64,000 nt of DNA from the NCBI RefSeq assembly GCF_010730955.1, contig NZ_AP022578.1:202448-266447 (forward strand), written 5' to 3'. The position numbers and the translations under genes were made by a program. Positions 35,651-45,137 of this stretch are shown here, in pieces (the first letter of the stretch is position 1; each line of letters begins with the position of its first letter). This stretch comes from Mycolicibacterium aubagnense (GTDB lineage Bacteria; Actinomycetota; Actinomycetes; Mycobacteriales; Mycobacteriaceae). The notes beneath the pieces are model-generated. The model was not told the origin of the DNA and did no database searches. It saw nothing but the letters and a program-made list of their open reading frames with translations.

Positions 35651-36144
35651 GTTCGTTGGTTCTTCTGCTGGGTTGGCGGAGGGCGTGGTAGATCTCGCGG
35701 GCGATGTAACGCTTGATGGAGCGCATGATCTCATTCTTGGTTTTGCCTTCGGCCAGGCGGTGAACGAACTAGTCGCGGGTGGGCTGATGACGGCGCATGC
35801 GCACCACCAGGATGACGTGCGGGGCACGGTTGGCGTCGCGATGGCCTCCCCAGTTGAGCCGATGGCGGATCGTTTTGCCGCTGGGGGCTTCCAGTGGGCT
35901 GACCCCGCAGAGTTTGGCCAAAGCGGCGTCGCTGCCGATCCGAGCGGGGTTGTCGCCGAGGGCGGTCAGTAGCCTGGCAGCGGTGTCGGGCCCGACGCTT
36001 TAGCTCGGATGCGGCGATGGCGGTGATGGTGTCGACGCGGCGTTCGAGTCGGGCGGCTTCGGTGTCCAGCTGGTGGCAACGTGCCGCATCGACTTGATCC
36101 CAGTAAAGAAAGTCCTCACACGGTCGGGTTGCGGGCGCTTGCAA
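35647..36144 (-). mobile_element. IS110-family transposase remnant
   Basis: On the minus strand, the frame from about 35997 gives GVGPDTAARLLTALGDNPAR, IGSDAALAKLCGVSPLEAPS and HRLNWGGHRDANRAPHVILV, the Transposase_20 domain. It is interrupted by TAG at RD-stop-FVH and continues in the same frame with AEGKTKNEIMRSIKRYIARE to the end at about 35647. The preceding coiled coil (LDTEAARLERRVDTITAIAA) is in another frame. The N-terminal RuvC-like half is missing. The 210 bp beyond it (36145-36354) hold nothing I recognise. Confidence 0.75.
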
Positions 36145-36354
36145 GGTTCTGGACGGGGCATGGTGTCGCAGGGTGGGCTGCGCGCCGGACCCGGCAAGAG
36201 GTGACGAGGGACAAGCGTGCGCCTAGGGCGCAGTGGCGCGGCTTGCGTGACTTGGGCTTGGTGTAGAGAGCCGGCGTTGTTCGGGATATTGGCTTGTGGT
36301 TCGTGGCAGCGGACGGGAGCGCCAGCGGACGGTAGCCGCCACGGTGTCGTTGGG

Positions 36355-36757
36355 CTAAAGGCCCCGTGCTGTCACGAGGTCGATGAGGGATTTCGCGGCC
36401 TGCCCCAGGTCATCGAGGATGCGGTAGCCTTTGTCGGCGGTGGCGTATGACGGGTAGCCGATGACACCACTGGAGGTATAGGCGCGCATGCCGACGGTGG
36501 TCAGGTAGCGCAGGTCGGTGGCGGCGTGTTCGGCGCTGGCCCATCCGTCGCGCAGGTAGTCGGGGTAGGCGGCCAGCAGGATCGACGCTTCCAGCTCACT
36601 TGCATGTATGTCGTCGTGCATGGTGCTCACCAGTGCCGCAGCGGTGCGGGCGTGGTCCCAGTCTTCTCGGCTGGGGTAGAGGCCTAGTGTGATGGCGGCG
36701 CCGGACCGGTTGGCTTGCTGAACGCTGTTGGTGAGTACGGCGTTGCCGCCGTGAACC
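36355..36757 (-). pseudogene. Creatininase-family protein fragment, cut by IS3
   Basis: The fragment begins at HGGNAVLTNSVQQAN, the start of the conserved NGHGGN metal motif, and runs through HDDIHASELEASILLAAYP (metal ligands), GMRAYTSSGVIGYPSYATAD to a normal C-terminus. The N-terminal half is missing: the IS3 end lies directly before the HGGN codons, and the Asn-Gly codons are present but shifted by one base. The family includes creatinine amidohydrolase and the mycofactocin peptidase MftE; I cannot tell which. The expected N-terminal half is not found on the other side of the IS. Confidence 0.65.
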
Positions 36758-36797
36758 GTCCTGGGTCTGGTGGAGTCCGTGATCGCACCAGGAGGAT

Positions 36798-37130
36798 GTG
36801 GCTGTGGCTGCACAGAGGAAGTTCGACCCGGAGACCCGTGAGCGGGCGGTACGGATGTATCAGGACCGGATTGCGCAGGTTGGTGGTTCCAAGCGGGGCG
36901 CTCGTCGGCATGTCGGGGAGATTCTCGGGATCAATGAGGCCACGTTGCGCAACTGGGTCGAAGCTCGCTACGGGACGAGCACTTCCACACCCCGCGATGA
37001 GGGCCAGGACCCGGCTGCTGAGCTCACAGCATTACGCAGGGAGAACGCTGAATTACGCAGGGCCAATGAGATTTTGAAGACCGCGACAGCGTTTTTCGCG
37101 GCGGCGGAGGTCGACCGCCGACTTCGGTGA
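36798..37130 (+). CDS. IS3-family OrfA
   Basis: About 110 residues: an N-terminal helix-turn-helix (FDPETRERAVRMYQDRI ... EILGINEATLRNWVE) and a C-terminal leucine-zipper coiled coil (ELTALRRENAELRRANEILK) leading into ATAFFAAAE. This is the standard DNA-binding subunit of IS3 transposases. Its 3' end overlaps the OrfB reading region, where programmed -1 frameshifting normally makes the fusion transposase. It looks intact. Confidence 0.88.
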   Translation: MAVAAQRKFDPETRERAVRMYQDRIAQVGGSKRGARRHVGEILGINEATLRNWVEARYGTSTSTPRDEGQDPAAELTALRRENAELRRANEILKTATAFFAAAEVDRRLR

Positions 37131-37676
37131 TCGTCGAGCACGGCCTGCCGATCGCCCCGTCCACGTACTACGCGGCCAAAGCCCGTGGCCCGGTCAGCGA
37201 CGCCGCCTGGGCCGAGGCCCACGCCGCCAACACCGTGCACCGGCTCTATGTGGCCAACCGCCGGCTCTACGGGGTCCGCAAGCTGTGGCACGCGATGAAA
37301 CATGCTGGTCACGAGATGGGCAGGGACCAGGTGGCCCGGTTGATGCGGATCTGCGGCATCACGGGAACCGTGCGCGGCAAGCGGTCCACGATCACCACCG
37401 CCGCAGACCCGGTGCAGCGCGGCACCCTGATTTGATCGACCGAAAGTGGGGTGCCCCGACCCGGCCCGATCAATGGTGGGTCGCTGATTTCACCTACGTG
37501 TGGACACTGCAGGGGTTCGTTTACACGGCGTTCTGTGTTGATGTGTTCTCCCGCCGGATTCTGGGATGGCGGGTCATGTCGACCAAGGCCACACCGTTGG
37601 TGACCAGCGTCCTGGAACAGGCTGTGTTCACCCGCAAGAGAACAGATTTCCGTTTCACCACAACAGGTTTGGTCCA

Positions 37677-39146
37677 GAGCCTGTCAAGTTTTCTGTGTAA
37701 ATCGCCTGTCTGATTGTTCGTCTGAGTAGTTGTTGTGGTGCTTACAGATAGCGTTCGATGCGCTCTGGGTAAACCAGGGCGAGTTGTTCGAGTGCCTTCT
37801 TCCAGTTGGTGACCACCTGTCCTTCCACGAGGCGTCCGGGAGCTGTCCGGCCCTGCTTCTTGCCGCGCTCTTTGGCCCGCTGCGCGGCGCGTTTGTCTTC
37901 GATGTTGCAGATCGCCAGCCACAGCAATTTCACCACTGAGGCATCGTTGGGGAACTGGCCGCGGTTCTTGATGATCTTGCGCAGTTGATAGTTCAGCGAC
38001 TCGATCGAGTTGGTCGTGTAGATCACCCGGCGCAGCTCGGGCGGGAACGCCAGAAACGGGATGAACTGTTCCCACGCGCGTTCGAAAACCATAGTCACCG
38101 TGGGGTTTTTCTTCCCCAGCTCCGATGCGGTGAACGCGTCCAACTCCACCTGTGCAGCCTCGGCATTGGGTGCGGTGTAGATCGGCTTGAGGGCGGCGGC
38201 CACCGCCTTACGATCGGCGTAGGACACGAACCGCAGTGCGTTGCGGATCAGATGCACCACACAGGTCTGCACCGCGGCCTGCGACCAGGTCGCCGCGATG
38301 GCCTCGGGGAACCCCGTCAGCCCGTCGCAGCACACGATCAGCACGTCCTTGACACCCCGGTTGGCCAGGTCCGCGCATACCGACGCCCAGAACGAGGCGC
38401 CCTCGTTGGGCTGGACCCAAATCCCCAGAACATGCTTGACCCGGCCATATCCACGCCGACCGCGATATGGGCGGCCTTGTTGCGGGTGTGCCCGCCGTCT
38501 TTGACCTTCACGATCAGTGCGTCAAGGTAGATCACCGGATACAACGGCTCCAGCGGCCGACGCTGCCACGACAGGACCTCGTCGGAGATCTCGTCGACGA
38601 TCTTGGAGATCGTCTCATGCGACACCTCGGTCCCAATCGTGGACTGAAGGTGAAATTGTATGTCCCGCAATGTCATTCCACCGGCATACAGGAGATGATC
38701 ATGTCATCGAGCCCGCCGATCCGGCGCTGGCCTTTAGGTACCAGGGTCGGGGTGAACGAGCCGTCACGGTCTCGCGGCACCTCCAGAGGCACCGGGCCGG
38801 CCTCGGTGAGCACCGTCTTGGGCGAGGAGCCGTTGCGGGCGTTGGGCAGCACCCGGCCGGCCGGGTCGCCCTTCTCGTAGCCCAGATGGTCGGTCAGCTC
38901 GGCGGCCAGCCCGCGTTCGAGGGCCAGCTTGATCAGCCCGGGCAGCAGCCCGCCTTCACCGGTCAGCGCGACCTCACCAGTATCGACCTGCGCCAGCAGC
39001 TCATCGACCGCGCCCGATGCCCGAAGCGCCTCGGCCATCTCCACCGTGGACGCCGCCTCAACCAGCGCCGAATCCATGTTCTTGCCTGTCGTCACGTCCT
39101 GCGATCCTTCCGTTAACAGGACTTACACAGACCATTTGACACGCCC
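37677..39146 (-). mobile_element. IS256-family insertion sequence nested in IS3
   Basis: 1470 bp. The left end GAGCCTGTCAAG...TCTGTGTAA and the right end (read inward GGGCGTGTCAAA...TCTGTGTAA) form terminal inverted repeats with a shared GTGTAA inner part. Exact 8-bp duplications flank it. It holds one transposase gene, which is frameshifted, so the copy is now immobile. Confidence 0.88.
37742..39095 (-). pseudogene. IS256-family transposase, two frameshifts
   Basis: Part 1 (39095-38673) carries the N-terminus (LIKLALERGLAAELTDHLGY, VPRDRDGSFTPTLVPKGQRR). Part 2 (38676-38338) has MTLRDIQFHLQSTIGTEVSH and YLDALIVKVKDGG with the first Asp. Part 3 (38344-37742) has CDGLTGFPEAIAATWSQA (second Asp), YTTNSIESLNYQLRKII (Glu) and a normal C-terminus. 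The breaks are near 38690 and 38425. It differs from the IS1081-like transposase at 5583 and from the remnants at 7982 and 10168. Confidence 0.88.
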
Positions 39147-39504
39147 TTGGTCCATCACTCCGATGCCGGCAGCCAGTACACCTCACTGGCGTTCACTGAC
39201 GCACTACGCGACTCTGGCATCGCCGGGTCCATCGGTTCGATCGGTGATGCCCTCGACAACGCGTTGATGGAATCAGCGATCGGACTCTACAAAACCGAAC
39301 TGATCGACCGCGACCAATCCTGGACCGGCCGGGCCGAAGTCGAACGCGAAACAGCCACCTGGGTGCATTGGTACAACACCACCCGCTTGCACTCTTCGCT
39401 CGGCTATCTCTCGCCGACTGCCTACGAAAACGGCTACCGTGACACCGTCACCGCCGTACCGGAGGTGGCCTAACTAAGGTCTCCATCCAGACCAGGACGC
39501 TTCA

Positions 39505-39749
39505 CTCAAACAGCCATGGTCCTGGGCCAGGGCGCCCGTGATGCCGGGGCGGTGCGCGAGGAAATAGATGACCGCACCCCCGGCGTGGGCTACGTGATGA
39601 TCGACGGCGCCGCACAACCTACGCGGGTGCGGGCGTTCCACGTCACTGATCCTGACATCGCCGCACTGGTCCGCTCGTTTCGTGCACCCGGGCCGCGTCG
39701 ACGCACCGCGACGGGCAACGACAGCACCGGCACCGAGGACCAGGGGTAA
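39505..39749 (+). pseudogene. FtsK/SpoIIIE-type transfer ATPase, C-terminal end only
   Basis: About 78 residues: MVLGQGARDAGAVREEI, then TPGVGYVMIDGAAQPTRVRA and FHVTDPDIAALVRSF. This is the typical end of actinobacterial FtsK/TraB DNA translocases in integrative elements. The Walker motifs and N-terminus are lost at the IS3 junction. The RepSA-like gene follows 4 bp later, the normal neighbour in AICE elements. Confidence 0.7.
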
Positions 39750-39752
39750 ACG

Positions 39753-41211
39753 ATGGCCACCGCCGCGGCGTCATCGACTGGACAGGATCGGTAACCGGCG
39801 ATCACGCTGCCGGGTATCCCCACAACGCCCGGCACCGTCCTGGACGTCGATACGGTGATCAGCCAGATGGTGCGGCGCGCCTCCACAGTAGGGTTCGATC
39901 AGTGGTGGCGGCGCGCCGAATCAGTCGGGTTCTGCGCCCACCCCATCCAACTGGCCGGTGTCGACCGCTTCGGGCGTGCGCAGGTGGCGTGGACCCGCTG
40001 CAACAATCGCCGTGCCCACATCTGCCCATCGTGTTCGGATCTCTATGCCCGGGACACCTGGCAGCTGGTGCATGCCGGCGCCGCCGGTGGCCACCACAAC
40101 GTCCCGCCAGCGTCAGTGTCCGCCCGCAGGTGTTTCTGACGTTGACTGCGCCTGGCTTCGGCGCCGTGCATGGCGCCACACCGGCCAGCCCGAACGGTGC
40201 ATCCATGGGAAACTGTTGTCGTGCAACCACATTCACGACCACACTGATCCACTTGTCGGCCAGCCCTTGTGCGGACCCTGCTACGACTACCTGTCCCACG
40301 TGCTGTTTTTCAGCTGGCACCTGCCCGAACCGTGGCGGCGCTTTACGATCGCCCTGCGCCGCGCCGTTCGGCAGGAACTGAAGGTCCTAGGTTGTGATCT
40401 GGATTCGGTGCGCGTCAGTTTCGTCAAAGTCGTCGAAAAGCAAGCTCGCGCCGTCCCGCACATCCACGCTCTCATTCGCCTCGACCCGCCAACGACGAGA
40501 CCACGGCATCGCGATCACCGTCCCGAACCCGCACCGGGCAGTTGCTGGTCACACCATTCACACTCCCGGCGATGAGGACACTGCTGCCGCGGTTGCCGTG
40601 CGGTTCGGCACTCAGATCGACACTCAATCGCTGACTGCCGAATCATCGGTCATCCACGATGCTTCAAATGCCGGCCTGGCCAGCGGGTTTTCTGCGCGCC
40701 GCGTGGCCTGCTACCTCGCCAAATACGTCACCAAGAGCCTGCAGGACTTCGGGATAGCCGCCCGCCGCCTGTCCACCGAAGCCATTGCCGCCCTTGATGT
40801 TACCGAGCACACCCGGTCTATTCTGTTCGCGATTGCTGCTCTTGATCACCACGCCGTCACCGATGCCGCGCGCGAGTCGCCATGGACCGGGATAGGCCGG
40901 TGGCTACACACCCTGGGCTACCGCGGCCACATCACCACCAAATCTCGCCACTACTCGACCACCATGACAGCACTACGTGTCCACCGCGCTGAATGGACCG
41001 CAACCAAGACGCCAAAACCGCAGCAGCGCAACATGATCAGATGGATACCGCGGACCAGATTGGATGGGAAATCGATCGCGCTGGTCATGCTACGACAGGC
41101 GACCGAGTCCTGGCTGTTTCGGCCAGCCTGCGACATATCAAGACCAGGCGCACCGGATTGGTGGAGGTCCGTGACCAGCAATCGGATCGACCAAGGCGCC
41201 GTGATGATTGA
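39753..41211 (+). pseudogene. RepSA-like replication initiator of an AICE/plasmid, multiply broken
   Basis: ATG 39753 is followed by an in-frame TAA at codon 14; the same frame then gives RASTVGFDQWWRRAESVGFC and RAHICPSCSDLYARDTWQLV. Shifts follow to VFLTLTAPGFGAVHG, to RCIHGKLLSCNHIHDHTDPL and FSWHLPEPWRRFTIALRR with AVPHIHALIRLD (the His-hydrophobic-His metal motif), and to SARRVACYLAKYVTKS and ATTGDRVLAVSASLRHI. All parts of the actinobacterial replication initiator family are present in order, but at least four frame changes make it dead. It ends overlapping the small gene at 41204. Confidence 0.75.
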
Positions 41212-41401
41212 CAACTCCAACACCGCGCACCCGCACTCCGAAGGCGGCGACCAAGTCAGTGCTCGGATTTTGTCAGAGGGAGGTGCTGAAATCGTGGTGC
41301 CCGAAGACTATGTCCTCCCGTGCGAAGCTAACCGCGCCCTGATCCGCGTAATACTGGCTATACGGGACCGGACGCTCGGAGGAGACAGGGGAGTCGCGTG
41401 A
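41204..41401 (+). CDS. Small protein before the serine recombinase
   Basis: 65 residues, acidic and soluble (DYVLPCEANRALIRVILAIR near the end). It overlaps the RepSA-like stop and ends in a GTGA overlap with the recombinase start. In integrative elements this position is often taken by an excisionase or regulator, but I see no helix-turn-helix and do not assign one. Intact. Confidence 0.55.
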   Translation: MIDNSNTAHPHSEGGDQVSARILSEGGAEIVVPEDYVLPCEANRALIRVILAIRDRTLGGDRGVA

Positions 41402-43030
41402 GCATGAGGTTCGCCTTTTATGGCCGAGTAAGCACCGAGGACGCTCAAGATCGAGAGGCGAGCCGTAGTTGGCAGAAGCGACGGGCAGTCGATCTGATCG
41501 CTCCGCACGGGGGCGCAATCGTCACTGATTACTTCGATATCGGACAGAGTCGTTCTCTCCCGTGGAAGCGCAGGCCCGAGGCCTCGCGACTCCTCGCTGA
41601 TGTCACGACCAGAGACCGCGGCTTCGATGCTGTAGTGATCGGGGAACCGGCCCGTGCCTTCTATGGGCCGCAGTTCGCCCTCACCTTCCCGGTGCTCACG
41701 CACTACGGCGTCGGCCTATGGGTGCCGGCGGTTGGCGGCGCGGTTGCCCCCGGCTCCGAAGCGCACGACTTGGTGATGACGCTTTTCGGCGGGATGAGCA
41801 AGGGCGAGCGTGCGCGAATCCAGATGCGCGTCCGTACGGCGATGTCCGCTCTCGCGCAGGACACGTCCCGATATCTCGGTGGTCGACCACCGTACGGCTA
41901 CCGGCTCGTCGACGCCAGCCCGCACCCGAACCCTGCAAAAGCGAATCTTGGCCAGCGGCTTCACCGCCTCGAACGCGACCCGGTGACCGCTCCGATCGTC
42001 GAGCGGATCTACCGAATGTACGCCGATGGGGCTGGCCTGCGGTACATCGCGCAGCAGCTCACCGATGATGGCGTACCGTCGCCGAGCCAGTATGACCCGG
42101 CCCGGAATAGTCATCGCGATCCGCGTGGATGGTCCCATTCAGCGATCCGCGCGATTCTCGACAACCCTGCCTATCGGGTGTCCGCGTATGGGGCAAGCAG
42201 GAGAAATACGAGGTGCTGGTCGACCCCGATGACGTCGCCGCTGGGTATGCCACGCGAATGCGATGGCGGAACCATGGGGACTGGATCACCCCCGACCGGC
42301 GGACGCACGCGGCCTTGGTTTCCGATGAACTGGCAGAAGCTGTTCGTCTTCGGATACAGAGCCGGCGGGGTCCAGGTCTTGTATGCAGCAGAGAATCGAC
42401 CGTGCCGTACGCGCTGCGTGGGCTGCTCTACTGCGCCGCGTGCGGCCGGCGTATGCAGGGCGCAGCGCGTCCAGGAAAGCAAACAACGCGCATTCTCTAT
42501 CGCTGCGAGTTTGGTAAGTCGCGTTCGGTACCTGTCGATCTGAGCGATCACCCGCGCAGTGTCTACCTCCGTAAGGACGTGTTGACGCCTCGGCTCGATA
42601 ACTGGATCGCCAGTCTTGCAAATCCTGACGACCTGGCGCGGGGGCAGGACATTGACCCAACTGCAGGGACCGGCTACGCCGCTCTGCAGCGCTAACTAGG
42701 TGAAGTGAATCACAAGATCGCTGCCTTGGTCAGCGCGGTGGAATCTGGTGTGGCCGTTGAGGATTTGACGGCTGCGTTACGGCGTCGCACCGCTGAACGT
42801 GACGAGCTAAGGGCCAGCCTTGAGCGAACTGAGCTGCCAAACGTCCTGTCGGCAACACAGATCAGCGAGATAGTCGAAGCGCTAGGTGGTTTATCTGCCG
42901 TACTTGGTGAGGCGACCGGGGCCGAACGCGCCGAGGTGTACGCGAGCTTGGGCCTGCGTCTTGATTACGACCCGCATCTTCAGCGAGTCACGGCGACTGC
43001 CGACTTAAGTCGTGTCGCCCGACGTGTCCG
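41398..43030 (+). pseudogene. Large serine recombinase, broken in three frames
   Basis: Part 1 starts MSMRFAFYGRVSTEDAQDR, with the catalytic Ser in GRVSTED, and includes FGGMSKGERARIQMRVRTAM and the recombinase domain (YGYRL, YRMYADGAGLRYIAQQLTDD). A frameshift near 42175 moves to VRVWGKQEKYEVLVDPDDVA and the zinc-ribbon LLYCAACGRRMQG. A stop at 42693 and another frame give the C-terminal coiled coil (LTAALRRRTAERDELRASLE). The total of about 540 residues fits the large serine integrases of AICE elements. The exact 3' end is uncertain because it converges with the - strand gene. Confidence 0.8.
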
Positions 43031-43370
43031 AGGGCGTTGTTGTCGGGGATGTCGGTCCAGCGTTGGTCGTTGGCTCTCCACATGCGGTCGCATTGGTCGC
43101 ATTGATGGCGGAAGTGCGCGAGGTACGCCAGCGCAACGTAGAAGAGCCGATCACTGAATGCGGGGATGCGGCCGGCGATGACGGAGTTTGGTTGTTGTTG
43201 TAGGGATGGGGCCAGGTGATGATCGAGACGGTCAGAAACACCACTTCGGTGTTGCGCGCGTTCGGGTTTTCGCCGGGCACCATCAGCGGCGGGATGCGCG
43301 TAGTCGACAGCGGCGATCCCATCGGCGTGGTCAGGTGCGCCCGCAGGGCATCGGTTGCCGGCGTGTGCAT
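43005..43370 (-). CDS. Hypothetical protein, probably frameshifted
   Basis: ATG 43370 has a good AAGGAGA site. The first 65 residues (HTPATDALRAHLTTPMGS, NTEVVFLTVSIITWPHPYN) look protein-like. After that the frame is Ser/Thr-rich, while another frame gives FSDRLFYVALAYLAHFRHQC and RWTDIPDNNALG to a stop at 42988, which looks more natural. A frameshift near 43200 is likely. No family recognised. It is the last gene of the minus-strand operon led by the XRE repressor. Confidence 0.45.
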   Translation of the reverse strand: MHTPATDALRAHLTTPMGSPLSTTRIPPLMVPGENPNARNTEVVFLTVSIITWPHPYNNNQTPSSPAASPHSVIGSSTLRWRTSRTSAINATNATACGEPTTNAGPTSPTTTPSDTSGDTT

Positions 43371-43423
43371 GTGCTGACTCTCCTTGCGGTACTGCAGGGT
43401 TTGCCGTGGCGTCCCGGGTATGG

Positions 43424-43735
43424 TCACGATCCCTTGTCCTGCTTGCGTGTTCGGCATTTGTGGCCGGTTGACGGCATCGGTTCAAAGCAGGTCTGGCGTC
43501 GCGGCGAGCAGGACAAGTGGCGGATGCCTTGTCCGCAGGTCACCGGCTGTCCGCATTCGGTGCACGCCGGCCATCGGGTCGCCGGTGGCGCGAAAGATGT
43601 TGGACGTCCTAGTGGTAGCGGCAGGGGACCGTCGGCGGGCACGATGCGTTCGGCGGGTCCGCTGGCTGCCGGGAGTGTTCCGGGTGTCGCCCGGCTCTCC
43701 GTAGGGGCTTGATGCGTGGTGACAGGTGCAGTCAT
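43424..43735 (-). CDS. Small zinc-ribbon-like hypothetical protein
   Basis: 103 residues. The N-terminal half is Pro/Ala/Thr-rich and probably disordered. The C-terminal half has CTECGQPVTCGQGIRHLSCS and later Cys/His residues, suggesting one zinc site. It lies between the membrane protein at 43777 and the hypothetical at 43005, all on the minus strand with short gaps. No family recognised. Confidence 0.5.
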   Translation of the reverse strand: MTAPVTTHQAPTESRATPGTLPAASGPAERIVPADGPLPLPLGRPTSFAPPATRWPACTECGQPVTCGQGIRHLSCSPRRQTCFEPMPSTGHKCRTRKQDKGS

Positions 43736-43776
43736 GGTGTGGTGCACAGCCTTTCGCAGCCCCAACGGGAGCGTCG

Positions 43777-44610
43777 TTAGCGTTCGGTCAGCGTGGTGGT
43801 GCCGGTGAACGGGTCGGTGTAGGTGGTGTCGTGCAGGTGGCTCGGGATGGTCAAGACCGCAGACAGCAGTGCGAAGAATGTCCAGACGGCCAACAGGGAC
43901 GCGGCGCCGGTGCCGACGATCATGGGCCACCAGCGGATGGTGGGCGGCGTGCGGAATCGGTTGGTGGTCGAGGGGGATACGCGGCGGCGCGGCGGCGGGG
44001 CTGGACTGGGGTCCAAGATGGTGACCATCGGTGCATGGGTGTCGGCGCCGAGGAACAGGGTGTCGTCGACGTCGCCGGCTTCGGGGGTGAGGGGCCACCA
44101 GTCGGACGAGCCATCAACGGCGAGCCAACCTTCGAGAAGGCCGTAGGCCGCGGCGGCCAGAAAGATCGCGGGCAGTTGTGCGACCAGCCAGGGGATCAGG
44201 ATCGTGGCGGTGAGTGCGACCGAGGTGGGGTCGTAGAACGGCAGCGGAAGCGCGCAGGGGATGGAGGCCCAGATCAGGGCGGGGATGGGGTAGGCGCGTA
44301 GGCGTTCGGGAATGAGCCGGGTGAGTTGGTGGTAGAGGACTTTTCCGAGTGCCCAGCCGATCGGGGCGATGGCGGCGCAGACCAAGACCAGAACGATTTC
44401 TACGGCGCCCACGCCGCTGCCGTCGAGGCGGTAGATCAGCGGTGGGGTGATTTTGTCGTCGTGGGGATCGGGCCGTGCGCCGACTTCGCCGCGGACGCGG
44501 GCGCGGATTCGCTTACCGAGGAGCTCGGCGCGGCGGGTTTGAAACATGAAAACGCCGGTGTGCGCGGCGATCCAGGCGCGGCGCTGGTCGTCGAAAACCT
44601 CAGCGGGCAT
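43777..44610 (-). CDS. Integral membrane protein of the conjugation module
   Basis: 277 residues with four predicted membrane segments: VEIVLVLVCAAIAPIGWALG (about 70-92), PALIWASIPCALPLPF (about 108-125), a long hydrophobic run ATILIPWLVAQLPAIFLAAA (about 133-158), and a C-terminal VGTGAASLLAVWTFFALLSA (about 232-252), with a Pro-rich loop between. Its start overlaps the end of the XRE gene by 11 bp, so the two are co-translated. No family recognised; a role in the transfer apparatus or its regulation is inferred from location. Confidence 0.65.
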   Translation of the reverse strand: MPAEVFDDQRRAWIAAHTGVFMFQTRRAELLGKRIRARVRGEVGARPDPHDDKITPPLIYRLDGSGVGAVEIVLVLVCAAIAPIGWALGKVLYHQLTRLIPERLRAYPIPALIWASIPCALPLPFYDPTSVALTATILIPWLVAQLPAIFLAAAAYGLLEGWLAVDGSSDWWPLTPEAGDVDDTLFLGADTHAPMVTILDPSPAPPPRRRVSPSTTNRFRTPPTIRWWPMIVGTGAASLLAVWTFFALLSAVLTIPSHLHDTTYTDPFTGTTTLTER

Positions 44611-44989
44611 TGACGTCGACCTCCTGCGGCGGCCGCATCTCGGCCAGCAGTTTGCGCACGTCGGTGAGGACTCCGACGCTCTGCTCGACGAGGTCTTCGC
44701 AGACTTTCAGGACGGTCTGGACGTGGGCGGCGTCGCTGCTGGCGCATACCGGTTCGCCGCCGTCGAGAATCGCCGCCGAGGTGCCTTCGGCCCATCCGAG
44801 GGCCTGGTCCAGGCGGGTCAGTGTGCGCGTGGACAGGGTGCGGTCGCCGGTGGTGGCTTTGTGCAGGGTGCTGCGGTCCGGCCCGCCGCGGCGGGCGAGC
44901 TCGATGCGGCTCATCCGCAGGGCGCCGATGCGGATGGATACGTAGTGATCGAGCCGGGCCGGCCCTGACGATGGAATCTTCACACCCAT
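44600..44989 (-). CDS. XRE-like repressor of the conjugation module
   Basis: 129 residues from ATG 44989; the frame is open upstream to 45043, but an AGGAGGA site favours 44989. The DNA-binding part is RIGALRMSRIELARRGGPDR and STLHKATTGDRTLSTRTLTR (about residues 17-56). The C-terminal half is helical with VCEDLVEQSVGVLTDVRKLL, probably for dimerisation. Its start codon lies in one of three CACCCAT-containing repeats in the divergent promoter region, which suggests autoregulation and control of the + strand operon starting at 45138. Confidence 0.75.
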   Translation of the reverse strand: MGVKIPSSGPARLDHYVSIRIGALRMSRIELARRGGPDRSTLHKATTGDRTLSTRTLTRLDQALGWAEGTSAAILDGGEPVCASSDAAHVQTVLKVCEDLVEQSVGVLTDVRKLLAEMRPPQEVDVNAR

Positions 44990-45071
44990 GAAGCTACCTA
45001 TTTTCCTCCTAATTCGTCTATCAATGTCGACATATTCACCCATAAACGTCTACTGTCACCCATGAAGCTAC
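44983..45071. promoter_or_regulatory. Three CACCCAT-type direct repeats, likely operator array
   Basis: CACCCATGAAGCTAC occurs exactly at 44983-44997 and 45057-45071; a variant CACCCATAAACGTCTAC is at 45037-45053. They span the divergent promoter between the XRE gene and the + strand operon. The outer copies cover the repressor's start codon and the region before the membrane gene. A regulator binding all three would switch both directions. Confidence 0.65.
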
Positions 45072-45137
45072 TCATGTCCGGGTTTCGTCGGTAGGACACG
45101 AGCGCCGGAGTAGACCAGGAAAGGCAGGGAAACCGTC

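Larger units (their letters stand above)
37669..39154. repeat. 8-bp target duplication TTGGTCCA flanking IS256
   Basis: TTGGTCCA occurs at 37669-37676 and again at 39147-39154, directly outside the IS256 ends. Fusing the flanks at one copy restores the sequence TGLVHHSDAGS of the IS3 transposase. Eight bases is the usual IS256 duplication length. Confidence 0.9.
37127..39473 (+). pseudogene. IS3-family OrfB transposase, frameshifted and interrupted by IS256
   Basis: Part 1 (37127-37435) ends early with a frameshift near 37425. Part 2 continues in another frame with the integrase core DQWWVADFTYVWTLQGFVYT (first Asp) and FCVDVFSRRILGWRV, then is cut at 37676. Part 3 resumes at 39147 with LVHHSDAGSQYTS (second Asp) and ends with the Glu in ALMESAIGLYKTELI, then WYNTTRLHSSLGYLSP. 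Removing the IS256 element and one 8-bp copy rejoins the frame exactly. Confidence 0.88.
36760..39496 (+). mobile_element. IS3-family element carrying a nested IS256 insertion
   Basis: Imperfect terminal inverted repeats (CCTGGGTCTGGTGGAG at the left, CCTGGTCTGGATGGAG read inward from the right) enclose orfA, a frameshifted orfB and an IS256 element. Without the nested element and one target copy it is about 1.26 kb, normal for IS3. I find no matching target duplication outside the ends, and the flanks come from unrelated genes (creatininase and FtsK), so a deletion or recombination has occurred since insertion. Confidence 0.75.

Noticed and set aside
36355..36757. The creatininase fragment as mycofactocin MftE partnering the NDMA-dependent dehydrogenase
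   Set aside because: The family match is good, but the fragment is only the C-terminal half, 18 kb from the dehydrogenase, and no other mycofactocin genes are seen, so the link is not supported.
43726..44301. A Gly-rich plus-strand frame opposite the membrane protein
   Set aside because: The minus strand gives four convincing membrane helices; the Gly-rich frame is its shadow.
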